Shown here piece after piece: positions 10,412 through 23,300 of a DNA stretch of 64,000 nucleotides. Positions within the stretch are counted from its first letter, which is position 1; the number at the start of each line of letters is the position of its first letter. Below the pieces are notes generated by a model that saw only the letters and a program-made list of their open reading frames with translations, searched no databases and was not told the DNA's origin. The stretch is from Psoroptes ovis (lineage: Eukaryota; Arthropoda; Arachnida; Sarcoptiformes; Psoroptidae): positions 248,001-312,000 of the forward strand of contig PQWQ01000012.1 of the NCBI GenBank assembly GCA_002943765.1, written 5' to 3'. The translations under genes and the position numbers were made by a program.

Positions 10412-12664
10412 ATGATTCAATCGATGGATGAATTATCACGTCGTCTAATGATATTGGATGAAACAACACCATTAGGTATATTTCTAGTCAAATCCGATAG
10501 TACTGAAGAAAAATTATTATTTCGTTTTCCATATGTGGTGTTGGATGAACCACAACAACAATTTTCCCAGCAATATAATCAAAATCATTATGCATTGATC
10601 ATTCAAAACATAAATGATACAAATAATCAATTCACAATCAATCATGGTAATCATCATCTGCGAAGTAATCACCATACCAATCATCATCATCATTTTGCAA
10701 CGCAACAATCACAACAATCATCATCATCGACTTCGACATCAACATTGTTGCCTGCATATACTGAGCTAACTAGTTCAACAATATCATCGGATACTAATTA
10801 TGATAAAAATGAAATAACCAAAATTATTGGCCTTACTGATTCGGCATTTTCCAACTTGTTCGGTGCTGTCAAATATAAATTATGTGATCAAAAATTTGAA
10901 TTAAAAGTAGATAATGTCCGCTTTGTTGGCCATCCAATGTTGGTCGATAAACATTGTTTTCATATTGTTTTCGCCCTGAAAGCTGATGCACAACATGATA
11001 TTGTTAATTCATATCATCAACTAAGTAAACATTTGGCCATCATTCTTCGATCTGAAGAGAAACGTTGTAAATATTTCACCAAGCAAAGTAAAATAATGAT
11101 ATCATGTCATGATGAGTTGAGTGTACCATCACATATACCGCAAGCATCATCAGCAGCAGCAGCTGCAGCAGCTGCATGTTCATCTAATGATGGTGGCGCA
11201 TGTAATTCGAATAATGTTAATAATATCAATGATAACCATAAACAGCAACAACAATCACCATATAAATTAATTTTGGACAAATGTCAGCTGGCAAATGAAT
11301 TAAAAGAAATATTTCTTCAATTATGTAATGATGGTATTGTTTCGATTAAAATGAATAAATGGATTAATTTAAATTTTTGTCTTACACAAAAAGTACATCG
11401 ACGTTTGATGGAAACATCACCGCTATCACCACCAATAACACCGGCAAATATTCAGCTTTGTTTGAAAAAATTACGTCCATATCATACATTTCTGCTGTTG
11501 ATTGAAATGGAAAATCTCCTACAATCGCTGCCACAAGATGTATCACCATCATACGTTCGTTTGATACGTGTATCGAATCCATTGAAAAATTTACTCGAAT
11601 TATCAGCTGATGCTGATATAACCCTTTCACAAGTATTCAATATTGTTGCCGAACTTGTTTATTGGGGTAAAGCTACAATCATATTCCCGTTGTGTGAATC
11701 GAATCATTACATGTTGCATCCATCAGCATCGACAGCTGTTGATTCGAAATTTATTAAAGAATTTCATCAACAATTCAATGGTGAATCATTGTTGAGGATT
11801 ATGTCGAAATTTTCTCTCGGTGTTTCGCTGAGTCAATTCAAGAATCCAATGAATACGATTGATCAAGAATCAAAATTCGTTCGAATGATTGTATGGATGT
11901 TACGCAAGCGTTTATTACTTCAATTACATATGTATGTACTGTTTGTACCATTATCATCATCATCATCATCATCGACATCAGCATCAATGAATCAGTTATC
12001 ATCATCTACATCAACATCAACATCATCATTAATACATTCAGACGTGAATCATTTTAATAACAATTATTATTATCATCATCAACAACAATCAGCTAAAACA
12101 TCATTATTATCATCTGATCAATTATCCCTAACAAGTGCATCGGATACATGTTCAATTGAATCCAGAAGTCCCATTCAACAATCGATGAATAATCCATCGA
12201 TATCGATTCGTATGATGAACATCATTAATGAAATGAATGAAACATCATTGTCGACAAATGATTCGATTGCGAATCATAAATCATCGATATCAATCACTAC
12301 AAATAACACCAATAATAATAATAAAACCAGTGAGCCACAACCACAAACAACAACCGCAATAAATGATCAACAACAACAACAACAAACATCGGAATTATTA
12401 TTAAAATCAATAAAATTAAATGATAATGAAATTAAACAAATATTATCAGTACCGGCAGCTGAAAATTTGGATGATATTCGATTATTCATAAAGCTATTAC
12501 CATATTTTAATGGACATCATCATATTGAAGATATTATGTATTATGAAAATTTACGTCGTAGTAATATATTAACATTGATTGATAAATTTCGTGATGTATT
12601 AATTGTTTGTCAATATGAAGATACAACGGTTGCTGAATTGCTGCCATATAATACGTTGCAATAA
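10412..12664 (+). CDS. NPRL3: GATOR1 complex subunit NPRL3
   Basis: Component of GATOR1, the GTPase-activating complex that shuts off TORC1 at the lysosome when amino acids are low. It is an uninterrupted frame of 750 residues; the ATG at 10412 is chosen because PLGIFLVKSDSTEEKLLFRFPY, the typical NPRL3 start, follows within about 18 residues. Family landmarks include FCDQKFELKVDNVRFVGHP-like residues near 165-180, FHIVFALKA, the RPYHTFLLL segment, LIRVSNPLKNLLELSADADI, and a C-terminal helix-turn-helix-like LPYFNGHHHIEDIMYYENLRR block. Low-complexity insertions (His, Ser, Ala, Asn and Gln runs near 95-115, 250-275, 515-555 and 630-665) make it longer than vertebrate NPRL3 (~570). It is intronless, unlike most of its neighbours. 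Confidence 0.93.
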   Translation: MIQSMDELSRRLMILDETTPLGIFLVKSDSTEEKLLFRFPYVVLDEPQQQFSQQYNQNHYALIIQNINDTNNQFTINHGNHHLRSNHHTNHHHHFATQQSQQSSSSTSTSTLLPAYTELTSSTISSDTNYDKNEITKIIGLTDSAFSNLFGAVKYKLCDQKFELKVDNVRFVGHPMLVDKHCFHIVFALKADAQHDIVNSYHQLSKHLAIILRSEEKRCKYFTKQSKIMISCHDELSVPSHIPQASSAAAAAAAACSSNDGGACNSNNVNNINDNHKQQQQSPYKLILDKCQLANELKEIFLQLCNDGIVSIKMNKWINLNFCLTQKVHRRLMETSPLSPPITPANIQLCLKKLRPYHTFLLLIEMENLLQSLPQDVSPSYVRLIRVSNPLKNLLELSADADITLSQVFNIVAELVYWGKATIIFPLCESNHYMLHPSASTAVDSKFIKEFHQQFNGESLLRIMSKFSLGVSLSQFKNPMNTIDQESKFVRMIVWMLRKRLLLQLHMYVLFVPLSSSSSSSTSASMNQLSSSTSTSTSSLIHSDVNHFNNNYYYHHQQQSAKTSLLSSDQLSLTSASDTCSIESRSPIQQSMNNPSISIRMMNIINEMNETSLSTNDSIANHKSSISITTNNTNNNNKTSEPQPQTTTAINDQQQQQQTSELLLKSIKLNDNEIKQILSVPAAENLDDIRLFIKLLPYFNGHHHIEDIMYYENLRRSNILTLIDKFRDVLIVCQYEDTTVAELLPYNTLQ

Positions 12665-13328
12665 TCAATGATAATCAATTAATTATCGATTATTCAATCG
12701 TAATCTTTCATAATTCAATCGTTCAATCAAACATTCATTTATTCAATTTAAAAATTTGGTTAATTGAATTGAATAATCGTTCAATTCAATGGTTAAAACA
12801 TGTGATGTGCATGCAAACACGTGCATGCACACAGGCCTACACCTTATAACCCTTTTCAAGAGAGTTTGCACACACCTTTTTGTGATATTTTATTTGATTC
12901 GAATTTCGAATTGTGTTTTGCATAATTAAAATGAGTGTTTATATGAGTTTTCAAGTTTTTTCCAATCAATATCAAAAGACTAGTCATATATATGGGTGTT
13001 TGGATAATTTTGTACGTGTTATGCACGTGTTTTTTTTTTGTATAATTGTACGTATCATATGCATTATTTGATTATCATTTGAACTAAATATTATTAATAT
13101 CGTTTGAAATAAATAATAGTCATAGGAATATCGTCGGTATTTGGTTTGATTTGCTTTGGTCCAGCTGATTTTTGGTGTATTTACAAAGTATCAAATCGAA
13201 TTGTTCGATGGTCTACATCGGCTCGTGGTTGCTTATTGATTGATTCGTCAATGGTAAATGGTCAATGGCCCGATGGACAATGTGTATTATGAGGTTATTG
13301 TCTTGAATTTTTTTTTCGAAAAACATGG
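12665..13328. other. Intergenic between convergent NPRL3 and DCAF7
   Basis: This is the 3' UTR space of two convergent genes. It is AT-rich, with a GTGCATGC/GCATGCAC-type short palindromic area at 12805-12830 and a T9 run near 13030. No ORF or RNA gene is supported. Confidence 0.45.
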
Positions 13329-14695
13329 TCAAACACGTAAAATTTCTAAACAATTATTATAACAAATTGTAATCCAATCCGGTTGTGATAATGACCATTG
13401 TATTTGATTAATTTCACCTTCAGCTTGATATGCTAATATTGGATCTTCGATTGTACGTGGTAATTGTTGTAGATCCCATATCAGTGCTTGATGATCATCG
13501 CCTTGGGTTTTGAATTAATCGAAATATGTTATGATTTGATTGGTTCATCGAATCGAACTTACCAGCAGTACAAATATGGCTTGCTGAATGTGGTGCCCAT
13601 GAAATACCGTCGATGAAACCCCGGTGATTTTTCAAACGTGCCGTAGGTGTACATGGTGCACGTATATCAATGATGATTACTTCATTCGAATCTAATGCAA
13701 ACGTGGTGAGGAGATAGGAATTTTGTTTACTCCATGCGAGTCGCAGCAATGGCAAATGTTGTGGATCTTCATAAATGATTGTCGAATGTTCCAAATGTCT
13801 TAAATCGAACATACGAACACTACCATCAGCACCTACAGATGCAAATATATCACGGCCACCACCAGCACCACTGAATGCAATATCATACACCTCCTTATCA
13901 TGAGCGATTAATTGTGTTTTTACTTGGCCAGATAGCACATTAGTACGGCCAATTGCTTGACCAGTTTCGAGACCCCAAATCGTACAAGTAGTATCAATAC
14001 TTGATGTACCAATCAAATTCGGATCGGCTTCATTCCAATCGAACGATGTTAATGGTGCACAAAAATCGCTGTTTTTGTTCTGAAGAAAAATTTGAGTTGA
14101 ATTATCATCAATCAATCAATGATCGAACTACTCACATTATTAAGCAAACATTCCATTGTTGATTCATTATCTTGATTCAAACGCCATATACGAAGATAAT
14201 CACCACTGGTGGCAAGTAAATCCGGTAGATTAGCTTTCATATCGGGTATCCACATAATTTTCGTCGTTGGATATGGATGATCGAATGTTGTTTTAGCTGT
14301 GAATTCTGATGAACTCTCGTCAAGGGTTACGATTTGTACCTTTTGGAAATTGAATTCGAATTAATTAATCAGAGTTTCTCAAATAATTAAAAAAATGAAC
14401 AAACTTTATTATTATATTCTTCAATATAGGAACCGATCGCAAGTCTAAATCGTTTATCATGTCGTATTGACCAACTCATTGCATAAATAGTCCATGGTGC
14501 AACATATTTATAAATTTCTTTACGTTTCGATGTTAACGATGATGATGATGATGATGACGTTGATTGATGTGGTTGACCATGATGATTTGATGGTAAAATC
14601 GAAGCCGATGATGATGAAGATGATGATAGTGATGCTGCAGCAGCAGCAGCTGCGGCCGATGATCCCGAAGTCGATGATGATGCATGTACGGCCAT
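13329..14695 (-). CDS. DCAF7: DDB1- and CUL4-associated factor 7 (WDR68), WD-repeat protein
   Basis: Highly conserved WD40 scaffold that binds DYRK1A/HIPK kinases and CUL4-DDB1. Exons 14695-14405, 14339-14136, 14079-13563 and 13501-13329 join in phase to 394 residues. Near-invariant family blocks are present: YAMSWSIRHDKRFRLAIGS, EEYNNK, TFDHPYPTTK, LLATSGDYLR, SDFCAPLTSFDWNE, GTSSIDTTCTIWGLETGQ, KTQLIAHDKEVYDIAFS, GADGSVRMFDLRHLEHS and ISWAPHSASHICTAGDDHQALIWD. The C-terminus CLEILRV is typical. The oddity is an N-terminal extension of about 50 residues, mainly Ala and Ser runs (positions 14540-14695), absent from the ~342-residue orthologs. Another start inside exon 1 is not available in frame before the conserved domain. 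Confidence 0.94.
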
Positions 14696-16037
14696 TGCGA
14701 GCCCGAAGTATTTGAAATTCTTTGAAAATTCCGTACAAAAACTTGGTTATTACCAGGAACTATAACCTACACCACCTTTGACAATGAATAATCGAAAAGC
14801 ACCAAGGTAAATATGTAGAATAACCTTTGAAGAATTCTTCGAAAATTCGTGATCAATTCACTTTGATGAAGGTTAAATGCTGGCGATGCTCACGGAATTC
14901 ACAGCACAAACAAACACAGACCCACACCTACATCACCTGCTTTTGTTTATCTCGAAATAGTCGAAAATGAGTTTATCAACTTTGAACTCAATTTTTTAAC
15001 CTGGTGAAAATGATAAGAATATTTCGGTCATTAAACACAATAAGCAGGCAGCCAGCCAGTCAGCAGCAGCCAAACCTTAAAATATTTTTTCTGTATTTTC
15101 TACTCACCAACACAAGCCTTAAAAACATTGAAGAAAACATGCACATCAACCAAATGAGAGCCGTGTGTGTGTTCAAATACCAGCCGATGTTTAAATAGAC
15201 TCAATTCGAGTCGACAACGTGATGATCACGTTCAAGCTAATCAGCTGTGCACCTGCTCATCCCGAGCCACACACGGGCATTACGCGCTATTTCAACACAA
15301 AAGGCGACAGCTTTAATGGTGATTTTTGTACAAATGTATTGACTGTTTTGAAAGCTGAAATTTTTGTTTTAACACAAGTTTTCAAACTTCAATAGGCATC
15401 GGCCAATCTATCTATCAAAAAAATACCGAGATATAGACACAATTGAATTGTTTTAATTCAAAAGATTATAAACGACGCGTGTGCTGTATTTGCAGCGTTC
15501 AAATAGCCAAATATACCCAGCTTAATTCAAATATTCGAATAATTTTGAAATTCAAATTTAAATCATTATGAATTAAAATCAATGACCACAGTGGCTTAAG
15601 ATCGGCAATTTTCAACGATAATTTCGAATCAAAATCAAAGAAATCAAAATTCAAACTTCGAAACTTTGAAATTTTGACCACCGAATCCACCCGATTAATA
15701 TCGTTTACTCATCTTGGTCATCCACAAGCATACGGTTCGGCTATTTCGCGGTCATAGATCTCTTAGATTGATTAAAGGTCATCATCATATTTATGATCAT
15801 CTGAATCGATCAACTAAAACAGATGATTATTTCAATTATTGAAATTTAATCAACAAAACAAAAAGTCAATTTTAACCCAATTTGTCACCATTCTCATTCA
15901 TTGTTTGTTTATATATTTAACACTATTTCACATTTGTTGACATCATTCAACTCCTACGCAACAAGTTTACTTTTTATTGAAGATTTTCAAAATTAATTTG
16001 AGTCAATTTAATCATTTGAAACACAAACACACACAAA
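14696..16037. other. Intergenic between divergent DCAF7 and SFT2-like genes
   Basis: About 1.3 kb with no supported gene. It contains both promoters and a block at 15215-15320 that recurs, inverted and diverged, at 46608-46706 (listed as a dispersed repeat). CAGCCAGCCAGTCAGCAGCAGC at 15047-15069 is a simple repeat. Confidence 0.45.
15215..15320 (+). repeat. Dispersed element copy A (~105 bp)
   Basis: Blocks GTGATGATCACGTT, CTGCTCA-CCCGAG, CACACGGGCATT, GCTATT and GACAGCTTT occur here in the same order and similar spacing as in the reverse complement of 46608-46706. It lies upstream of DCAF7. It could be an old miniature transposon or a conserved non-coding module. Confidence 0.45.
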
Positions 16038-16650
16038 ATGGACAAATTACGAAGAGTACTGTTCAACGATGAACTGATGGGCGGTGATGAAGGTCAAGGT
16101 TTAGCCACGGTTAGTTCGTTGAATGAAGATTAGTTCGAATTTCATTAATTCAATTTTCTTTAAAAGGTATCCAATCCATCATCATTAGATTGGTCAACAA
16201 GAATCAAAGGTTTCATCATTTGTTTTGTGCTTGGTTTTATTATGTCAATACTTGGTACAGCTTTGATACCATTACCACGTGGTTTAGCATTGTTTGCCTT
16301 GTTTTATACCCTCGGTAATTGTTGTAGCATTGCAAGGTATGTCATTGGGGTGTTTTTTCTTCGATTTATCAATGATTAACCCCAATTTATCATTCAATCA
16401 TTGCAGCACCATGTTTCTGATGGGTCCTTGGCGTCAAATGAAAAAGATGTTCAGTGAAAAACGTATCATATCCACAGCGCTGGTCCTCGTATTCATGATC
16501 CTCACATTGATGGCCGCATTAGTTTGGAAGAAATCGCTGCTCGCGCTGATATTTTGTTGTTTACAATTTTTTGCATACATTTGGTATTCGATATCATATA
16601 TACCGTATGCACAAGAATCGGTGCAGAAAGCATTCATGTCTTGTATTTGA
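16038..16650 (+). CDS. SFT2-domain vesicle transport protein (Got1/Sft2 family)
   Basis: Small four-span Golgi membrane protein implicated in retrograde endosome-to-Golgi transport. Exons 16038-16109, 16167-16336 and 16407-16650 join in phase to 161 residues, the family size. The start ATG is preceded by an ACACACAAA-rich leader. After an N-terminal acidic segment (NDELMGGDEGQG) come SLDWSTRIKGF and four hydrophobic segments. The family motifs FALFYTLGN, FLMGPWRQMKKMF and WYSISYIPYAQ are visible. It resembles the SFT2D1/SFT2D2 type, but I cannot separate the paralogs, so no symbol is given. Confidence 0.92.
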
Positions 16651-16936
16651 TCCAGAGTGATCAGTGATCAATCAATCATTATCATCATCGAATTCGATTA
16701 CAGCTCGTCATTTGGCCCAAAACATTGATCATTATCAAATCAAATTAAACATAAGGAATCTTGTACAGATTTTATTATTTTTTATATCAAAATCAATTAA
16801 TGAAAATAATTGATTAATTATTTAATTATGGAATTAAAACAATGGAAAAATTTTCTTCGATTTAAATGAACAAATGATTCGATTTATCGACCATTAACTC
16901 ATTGATTTAAAGATTTTCCAAAGAAATCAATTAAGA

Positions 16937-17542
16937 ATGTCCATGTCCAAGAATGATCTTCGAAATTATGAATATCGTCGTTGTAGATTTTGCCATCAAC
17001 ATGGCAGCCCCAACAATGTCAATGATGATGAGGACCAGAATCTATTTAAACCATGTGAATGTTTGACATTGTTGAATGGTTTACCAAATTTAGCTCACGG
17101 TCATTGTCTACGAAAATTTATGATTGAAAATGAATGCATCGATTGTGAACAATGCCGCTGTCAATTCATAGGTATCAAATATCGATATGATCCAAAAACA
17201 TTCCTGGAATGGTTATGGTCATCACAATCGGCTCGTAATTCTCTGCTTTCATGTTTTAGTCTAATTTGTTCAAGTCAAGTTTGCTTGTATTCACTATATC
17301 AAACATTGTTTACTGATGAATTTGATGATTTCATGGAAGACATTTTTGAATTTAGCCTAGATTTTTGGCCCATAAATCAATGCAAAGAAACAATATCAAC
17401 AGATTTAAATATATTAATGTTGATACAATTAAAATTGATATTACCAGTCATATCGTTGATCGGTACAATGAAACAACCATTTATTATATGGAATGAATTT
17501 ATTGAATATCGTAAAAATCATTTTAATATTTATTTCGATTAA
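16937..17542 (+). CDS. RING-CH (MARCH-like) membrane E3 ubiquitin ligase
   Basis: Single exon, 201 residues. The N-terminus carries a RING-CH (C4HC3) finger: CRFC, then KPCEC after a variable acidic loop, GHCLRKFM supplying the His and Cys, and CEQCRC closing the finger. In this family the finger recruits E2 enzymes while membrane spans select membrane-protein substrates. Two hydrophobic segments follow, around residues 97-120 (SLLSCFSLICSSQVCLYSLY) and 155-175, a layout like small MARCH2/3/4-type ligases but with weak similarity outside the finger. The Cys/His spacing is intact, which argues for an active ligase. Substrate unknown. The ATG at 16937 is the first in frame and is 286 bp past the previous gene. 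Confidence 0.82.
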   Translation: MSMSKNDLRNYEYRRCRFCHQHGSPNNVNDDEDQNLFKPCECLTLLNGLPNLAHGHCLRKFMIENECIDCEQCRCQFIGIKYRYDPKTFLEWLWSSQSARNSLLSCFSLICSSQVCLYSLYQTLFTDEFDDFMEDIFEFSLDFWPINQCKETISTDLNILMLIQLKLILPVISLIGTMKQPFIIWNEFIEYRKNHFNIYFD

Positions 17543-17876
17543 TTTAAATTGATTCGTGACTCGTTGTAAACGAGACAATCAAATAATTAAATACTTAAAA
17601 TTTAACAATCTCTTAAGACAAAGCAACAACAACTGCATCATCAGCAACATATGTTGAATGCTTATGCATGCTATCATCGACTGATCATTGATTTATTGAT
17701 TTGAATGATCAATTCAATGATCGATTATCAGTATCAATCAATTGATTGATTGATATTTTCATGTTTAAATATGAGAAATTTTCCATAAATAAACAGACAG
17801 ATATGTCTTTAAAATTTGTCAGTTTTTCTTTGAATTTTTCAATTTGCTTTTCAAATTCAGTCACAATTTTTGAACT
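17543..17876. other. Intergenic before beta-galactosidase gene
   Basis: This 334-bp AT-rich interval is rich in the short words TTGATTGATTG and ATCAATCA. It contains the 3' UTR of the RING-CH gene and the promoter of the beta-galactosidase gene. Nothing else is recognised. Confidence 0.45.
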
Positions 17877-20060
17877 ATGAATATGACAATTAACAAAGGA
17901 CTATTGCTGCTCGCAGTGATTTGCTGTTTATTTCCAAGTGTTTTAGATTGTAACAAAGTGTTTAATGATAATGAAGGTGATTTGGTGAATCGTTCATTCA
18001 TAGTCGATTATGAACGAAATCAATTCCTTAAAGATGGCCGACCATTTCGTTATGTTTCTGGTTCGATTCATTATTTTCGTGTACCACATCGATATTGGCA
18101 ACAACGATTACGGCTAATGCGTTCAGGTGGTTTGAATGCAATACAAACATATGTTGAATGGAATTCACATGAACCACGACCTGGTTATTATGATTTTAAT
18201 GGTCAAAATGATTTAATCCGATTCATTCAGCTGGCACAGCGCGAAAATCTTTTGGTTATTTTACGTGTTGGCCCATATATTTGTGCTGAACGTGATATGG
18301 GTGGTTTACCATCTTGGTTGCTGAAAATTCCAGGCATCCGATTGCGTACATCTGATCCAAAATATCTGAAACCAGTCGATAGCTGGCTGGAGGTTTTGCT
18401 GCCACAAATCAAACCATTATTATATGCAAATGGTGGTCCAATCATAATGGTACAAGTGGAAAATGAATATGGAAGTTATGGTTGTGATTCGAATTATACC
18501 ATTCATTTGAGAGATAAATTCCGTGAATTATTAGATGATAATGTAGTGTTGTTTACCACCGATGGTAATGGTGATTCATATTTGCGATGTGGCCGCATAC
18601 CGAATGTATTGACTACCATTGATTTTGGTTCAGGCACCAATGTGACTCATGCTAAAGAAACACTTCGAAAATATCAAAAACATGGTCCATTTGTTAATTC
18701 AGAATATTATAGTGGATGGTTGGATTATTGGGAATCACCATTCGTAGTGGTCGGAGTGGACCCTTTCATTAAGACTCTAAAGCAAATGTTGGACAACAAT
18801 GCATCGGTTAATATGTAAATGATGTCTCATGATAAATGTCTTAATCAAAAAAATCTAATGTTTATACTTTATCCATTGAAAGATATATGTATCATGGTGG
18901 TACTAATTTTGGTTTCAAAGCTTCAGGAAATATCGGCGACCATTATCAAGCAACATTGACCAGTTATGATTATGATGCACCAATTACCGAAGCTGGTGAT
19001 TTGACCCGTAAATATTTTGCCATTCAAAAATTACTTCGAAAGGTTTGATTCGAGTCATTAATTCTTATATTTCTTCATTGACTAATTATCATTCAAGTAT
19101 TTTCCAGATAATTCAAACCAAATTAATGATAATATCGAATCCAAAGCAAGGAGCAATCACAAAATGAAATTACCACCGATTAATATGACATTTTTGACGA
19201 CAATTTTCGATTTATTACCTTATGTTGACAAAGTAAACAGTAAATATCCATTAACATTCGAACAAATTGATCATGATTATGGTTTTGCACTGTATCAAAC
19301 CAATCTTACATTTCAACCAACCAATCCGGCCATATTATCAGTGCCTGGTCTTCGTGATCGTGCTCATGTTTTCATTGATCGAGTAAATATATTGGAATTC
19401 GTTAATGATATTACTGATTTTTAACCCTTATTTTTTGTAACCCTTTAGAAATTCTCAGGAATATTATCACGTACCAGAAATTACTTCAATACATCAATAT
19501 TAGCACGTAATGGCTCTGAATTGAGTATTTTAATCGAAAATCAAGGTCGATGTTCATATATTTGTATCGGCGAGCAGCGTGGTATTATTGGTAATGTTAC
19601 CATTAATAATCATGATCATCTGTTGACGAATTGGACCATATATAAAATGCCATCGCTTGTAAAATCATTGATGAAAATATTCAATGAATTGAATATGATG
19701 AATAAGAAGATCGATTATTATAACACGAAGCAATCAAATCCTTATCGAATACCATCCTACTATGTTGGTACTTTTACCGTACCAAACATCGATGATTATC
19801 CGCTGGATACATTTCTAAATACCGAAGGTTGGTCCAAAGGTACGGCCTACTTAAATGGTCATAATTTAGGTCGATATTGGCCTGCGGCTGGACCACAATC
19901 GACTCTTTATGCTCCAGCACCATATTTCGAACGGTGGCCCAAACAAAATCGAATAGTTCTATTCGAACTTGATGATATTCCATGTTGGAATGGTAATAAT
20001 GATCAATGTCGAGTCGAATTCGTTGATAAACACATTGTAAATGGACCCTATGCCCATTAA
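17877..20060 (+). CDS. GLB1: Beta-galactosidase, lysosomal or secreted (GH35)
   Basis: Glycoside hydrolase family 35 enzyme that removes terminal beta-galactose from glycolipids and glycans. Exons 17877-18814, 18883-19042, 19098-19382 and 19449-20060 join in phase to 664 residues (family ~650-680). Residues 1-~25 form a signal peptide (GLLLLAVICCLFPSVLDC). The catalytic barrel shows RYVSGSIHYFRVPHRYW, GLNAIQTYVEWN, the acid/base motif VQVENEYGSYGC (Glu about 197) and the nucleophile motif VNSEYYSGWLDYWE (Glu about 276). These are followed by MYHGGTNFG and a C-terminal jelly-roll part with GWSKGTAYLNGHNLGRYWP. N-glycosylation sequons such as NYT and NVT are present. Both catalytic residues are retained, so activity is expected. 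Confidence 0.95.
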
Positions 20061-20321
20061 ACACGCGTACAAATACAAAAAAACATTGGATTTTATTGAT
20101 TAAATACAAAAAAAAAATCGAAAACTTATGAAATGGCAACATTCGAAAATGGTTTGATTGAACATTGATTGATTGAATGATTGAATATACATTTATGACC
20201 TATTTGACAATGAATGAACGAGAATTATCAGTTGAATATTATCACAGTGTTTTGCTGATTTGAATTTGTTTGTTTTGGAATTTTTTTAATCATCAGAATC
20301 GAGCCACTCCAGCGAATCGAA

Positions 20322-23300
20322 TTATGATAAATATGAATGCGGATTGCTATTGCTGATCAATGGTTGATTAGTGATGGCATTCGGCAATACAATCGATGAT
20401 GATGCTGATGATGTACCAGACGACGATGATGATGAAGATTCTTCATGTATTATCGATTGTTGTTGATGCTGATGTTGTTTGATTGATATCAAATCTTGAT
20501 GGCAGTGTTGATTGTCCAATTGTTGTAATGATAATAATAATGATTGTGTATGATTATCAACATCAGTTGAAGTATTGATTGTTTGATTATTAGTATCGAT
20601 TATTAATAATGATTCTTTGTTATGGTCATTGGCTTGATTATGAGCATTATTTACACATAAAATTGCCGGACAATGATTATTGTTGTTGTTGTTCGCGATT
20701 GATGATTGTATCGGTTCAGCATATTCATGATCAGAACGATTCAATTTGGGATGATTTTGATTAGTATTGATAGTATTGAACATGGTTGCTTTACGTTGTG
20801 GTGATGAATAATATGATGATAGCGATGATGGCTGATGATCATTGCTCACCATCGATGTTTTCGTCGATTGTTGTTGTTGTTGTAGCAGTAGTTTTTTCAT
20901 TTGTTTACAACTCAATGTTTGAAATTTGCCATTATTATTATTATAATCATTGTTTACATATGATTGTTGAATGTTGTTCGATTGATCAGTGGTAAAATGA
21001 TGACGTGGTGTTGTTGCAAATATATCGTTACCATTATTATTGGTATTTAGATTACCACCATTCATCAATAGATTTGATTTTGAATCACATGAATTTGTAC
21101 ATGATGTCGGTATACCGATGATACCATTGGTTTCACCACCATTATTGGTATTTGATGGACAAAATTCAGTCATTGGATAACATTCTAAACTATCACGTCG
21201 AATTGAATCATTGATTAACATTGTTGTTGTTGCTGTCGTATCTTTTACCGTGTTACCATTATTATTGCTATTAGTGTATCGAGCTAAATGTTCAACACAA
21301 AGATCTGAACGTATTGTTCCATGTGCATCGATTGAATTGACCACATGATTTACGTGTTGTCGTCGTAAACAACCGAATAATGTTGCCAAAATGACAATTA
21401 ATACCATTAATGATATCAATACGGGTAACAAGACGGTAAAATTACGTAGATTAGCATTGTTCGAATGCATTAAATCAATTTTATATGGATCCATTGGTGA
21501 TGCTGATGCTGATAGTCCGATTGATCCATGCAGCCGAACAACATCGGAATCATTTGGTGTATGAAATGTATATTCTTGCCGCGTGGTTCCTGGTTCACAA
21601 TGAGCACTGACCAATAGTTGATAATCACGATTCGGTGATAAATGATAAATATAAAAATAATCTCGTACTTCAAGATATTCGACCAATGGGATCCATTGTT
21701 TTTGTTGTATTGGTTTATATTGAATAGTGAATGCTTGAATCGAACAACCACGTGTTTGCCATGATTTCAACGATAAAATGGCTGCAGTCGAATTGGCAAC
21801 AATAAAATCAGCACGACTAGGTGCAATAGGTGTATCACCTTTGGTTCTGGCGATAACAGTTTCACCTGTAACGAAATCAATCGAATCGAATTAAATCAAT
21901 TGATTCACAATTGTGATAATACTCACTTGGTTCACCTGTACCTAGACTATTGGTTGCAGTCATATAAAGGTGATAACGAGTACCACAACGAATTCTACCT
22001 TGACTATTGTCTTTATTCAGTACAAATTGATTAGTTTTCGAATAGATTCGTTTTTGATACCAATGTTGTTGATCATTCGAAGATGACGACGATGATGGCG
22101 ATGATTTATGATCTTCACGATAATACAGGATATATTCTTTTTCTTCCATATCATCTTCAGGTTGTTGTTGATGCTGTTGGAAACTTGAATCCCATTTCAA
22201 TAGGATACTATCATATGTGGTCGTTACCACTTCTAACAATGGTGATGTTGGTGGTTGTGAATCGAATGTCGATATTTTTATCTCATCCGACCGAGGTCCT
22301 GGTCCAACACTATTATATGCTTGCAAAATGATTACATACATTGTTTTACGCCGTAAATTGGTGATATAACTAACTAATTGATCATTATTTTGATTTGGAT
22401 TTTGATTCGATGCATCATCATTGATAGCATCAACATTTTTATATTGAAATGGATCATCAGAACCGGCCACTTTGTAACCGATATAATAACCACGTATACG
22501 GCCATATTGCAACGATCGAATCGGTGGGCGCCATTTAATTTTCAACGATGTTGATGATGTTGTTTCCACTTGTACATCGATCGGTGGACCACCTGGTACT
22601 TCTTCCAATGTTTTTGCTATAATCGGATTTGTACTATGTTCGGAACGGCCAATTTGATTTTCTGAACTAATTTTAAATTCATAATAACAATTCGGCATCA
22701 AACCTTTGACAGTGTAACGTAATTCTGATCCAGTTTGTGTTGATATTTCATTCCAAAACAATGATGACGAATGTTGTTCATCATTCGAACGTTTATCAAT
22801 ATTTAAATATGTACAATTTTGTCGCCGATATTTAATATGAAATCTTATTAATGGTGAATTACCCGAATATGGTGATTTCCATTGCAATTGTATTGATCGG
22901 CTTGATATTTCAATCACTTCAACACCTGGAGGTGCATCGGGTACCTCTGCAACATTTTTTTTACGGCCCAAAAATATTAAAAATCGAAAAATCAAATATC
23001 AAAACAAACATACCTTGAACAATAAGCTGTACCGAAGTATTATCAATGCCGAAATTATTTCGTGCAATACATGTATAAATAGTTGAATCTTGTCGATCAA
23101 CATTTTCAATTTGTAAAAACGATATGAGCTTTGATGATGATATTTGATCTTGTTTAATTGTATAACGTTTATCATATAATATGCTCATCATTGAATGATT
23201 ATTCAATGTCGAAATAGTCGATGTTAACAATGGCGCTGCTGTCGATGTCGTTGATTCTTGAATTTTATTATTGTTACCATCATTGATCATCGATGATAAT

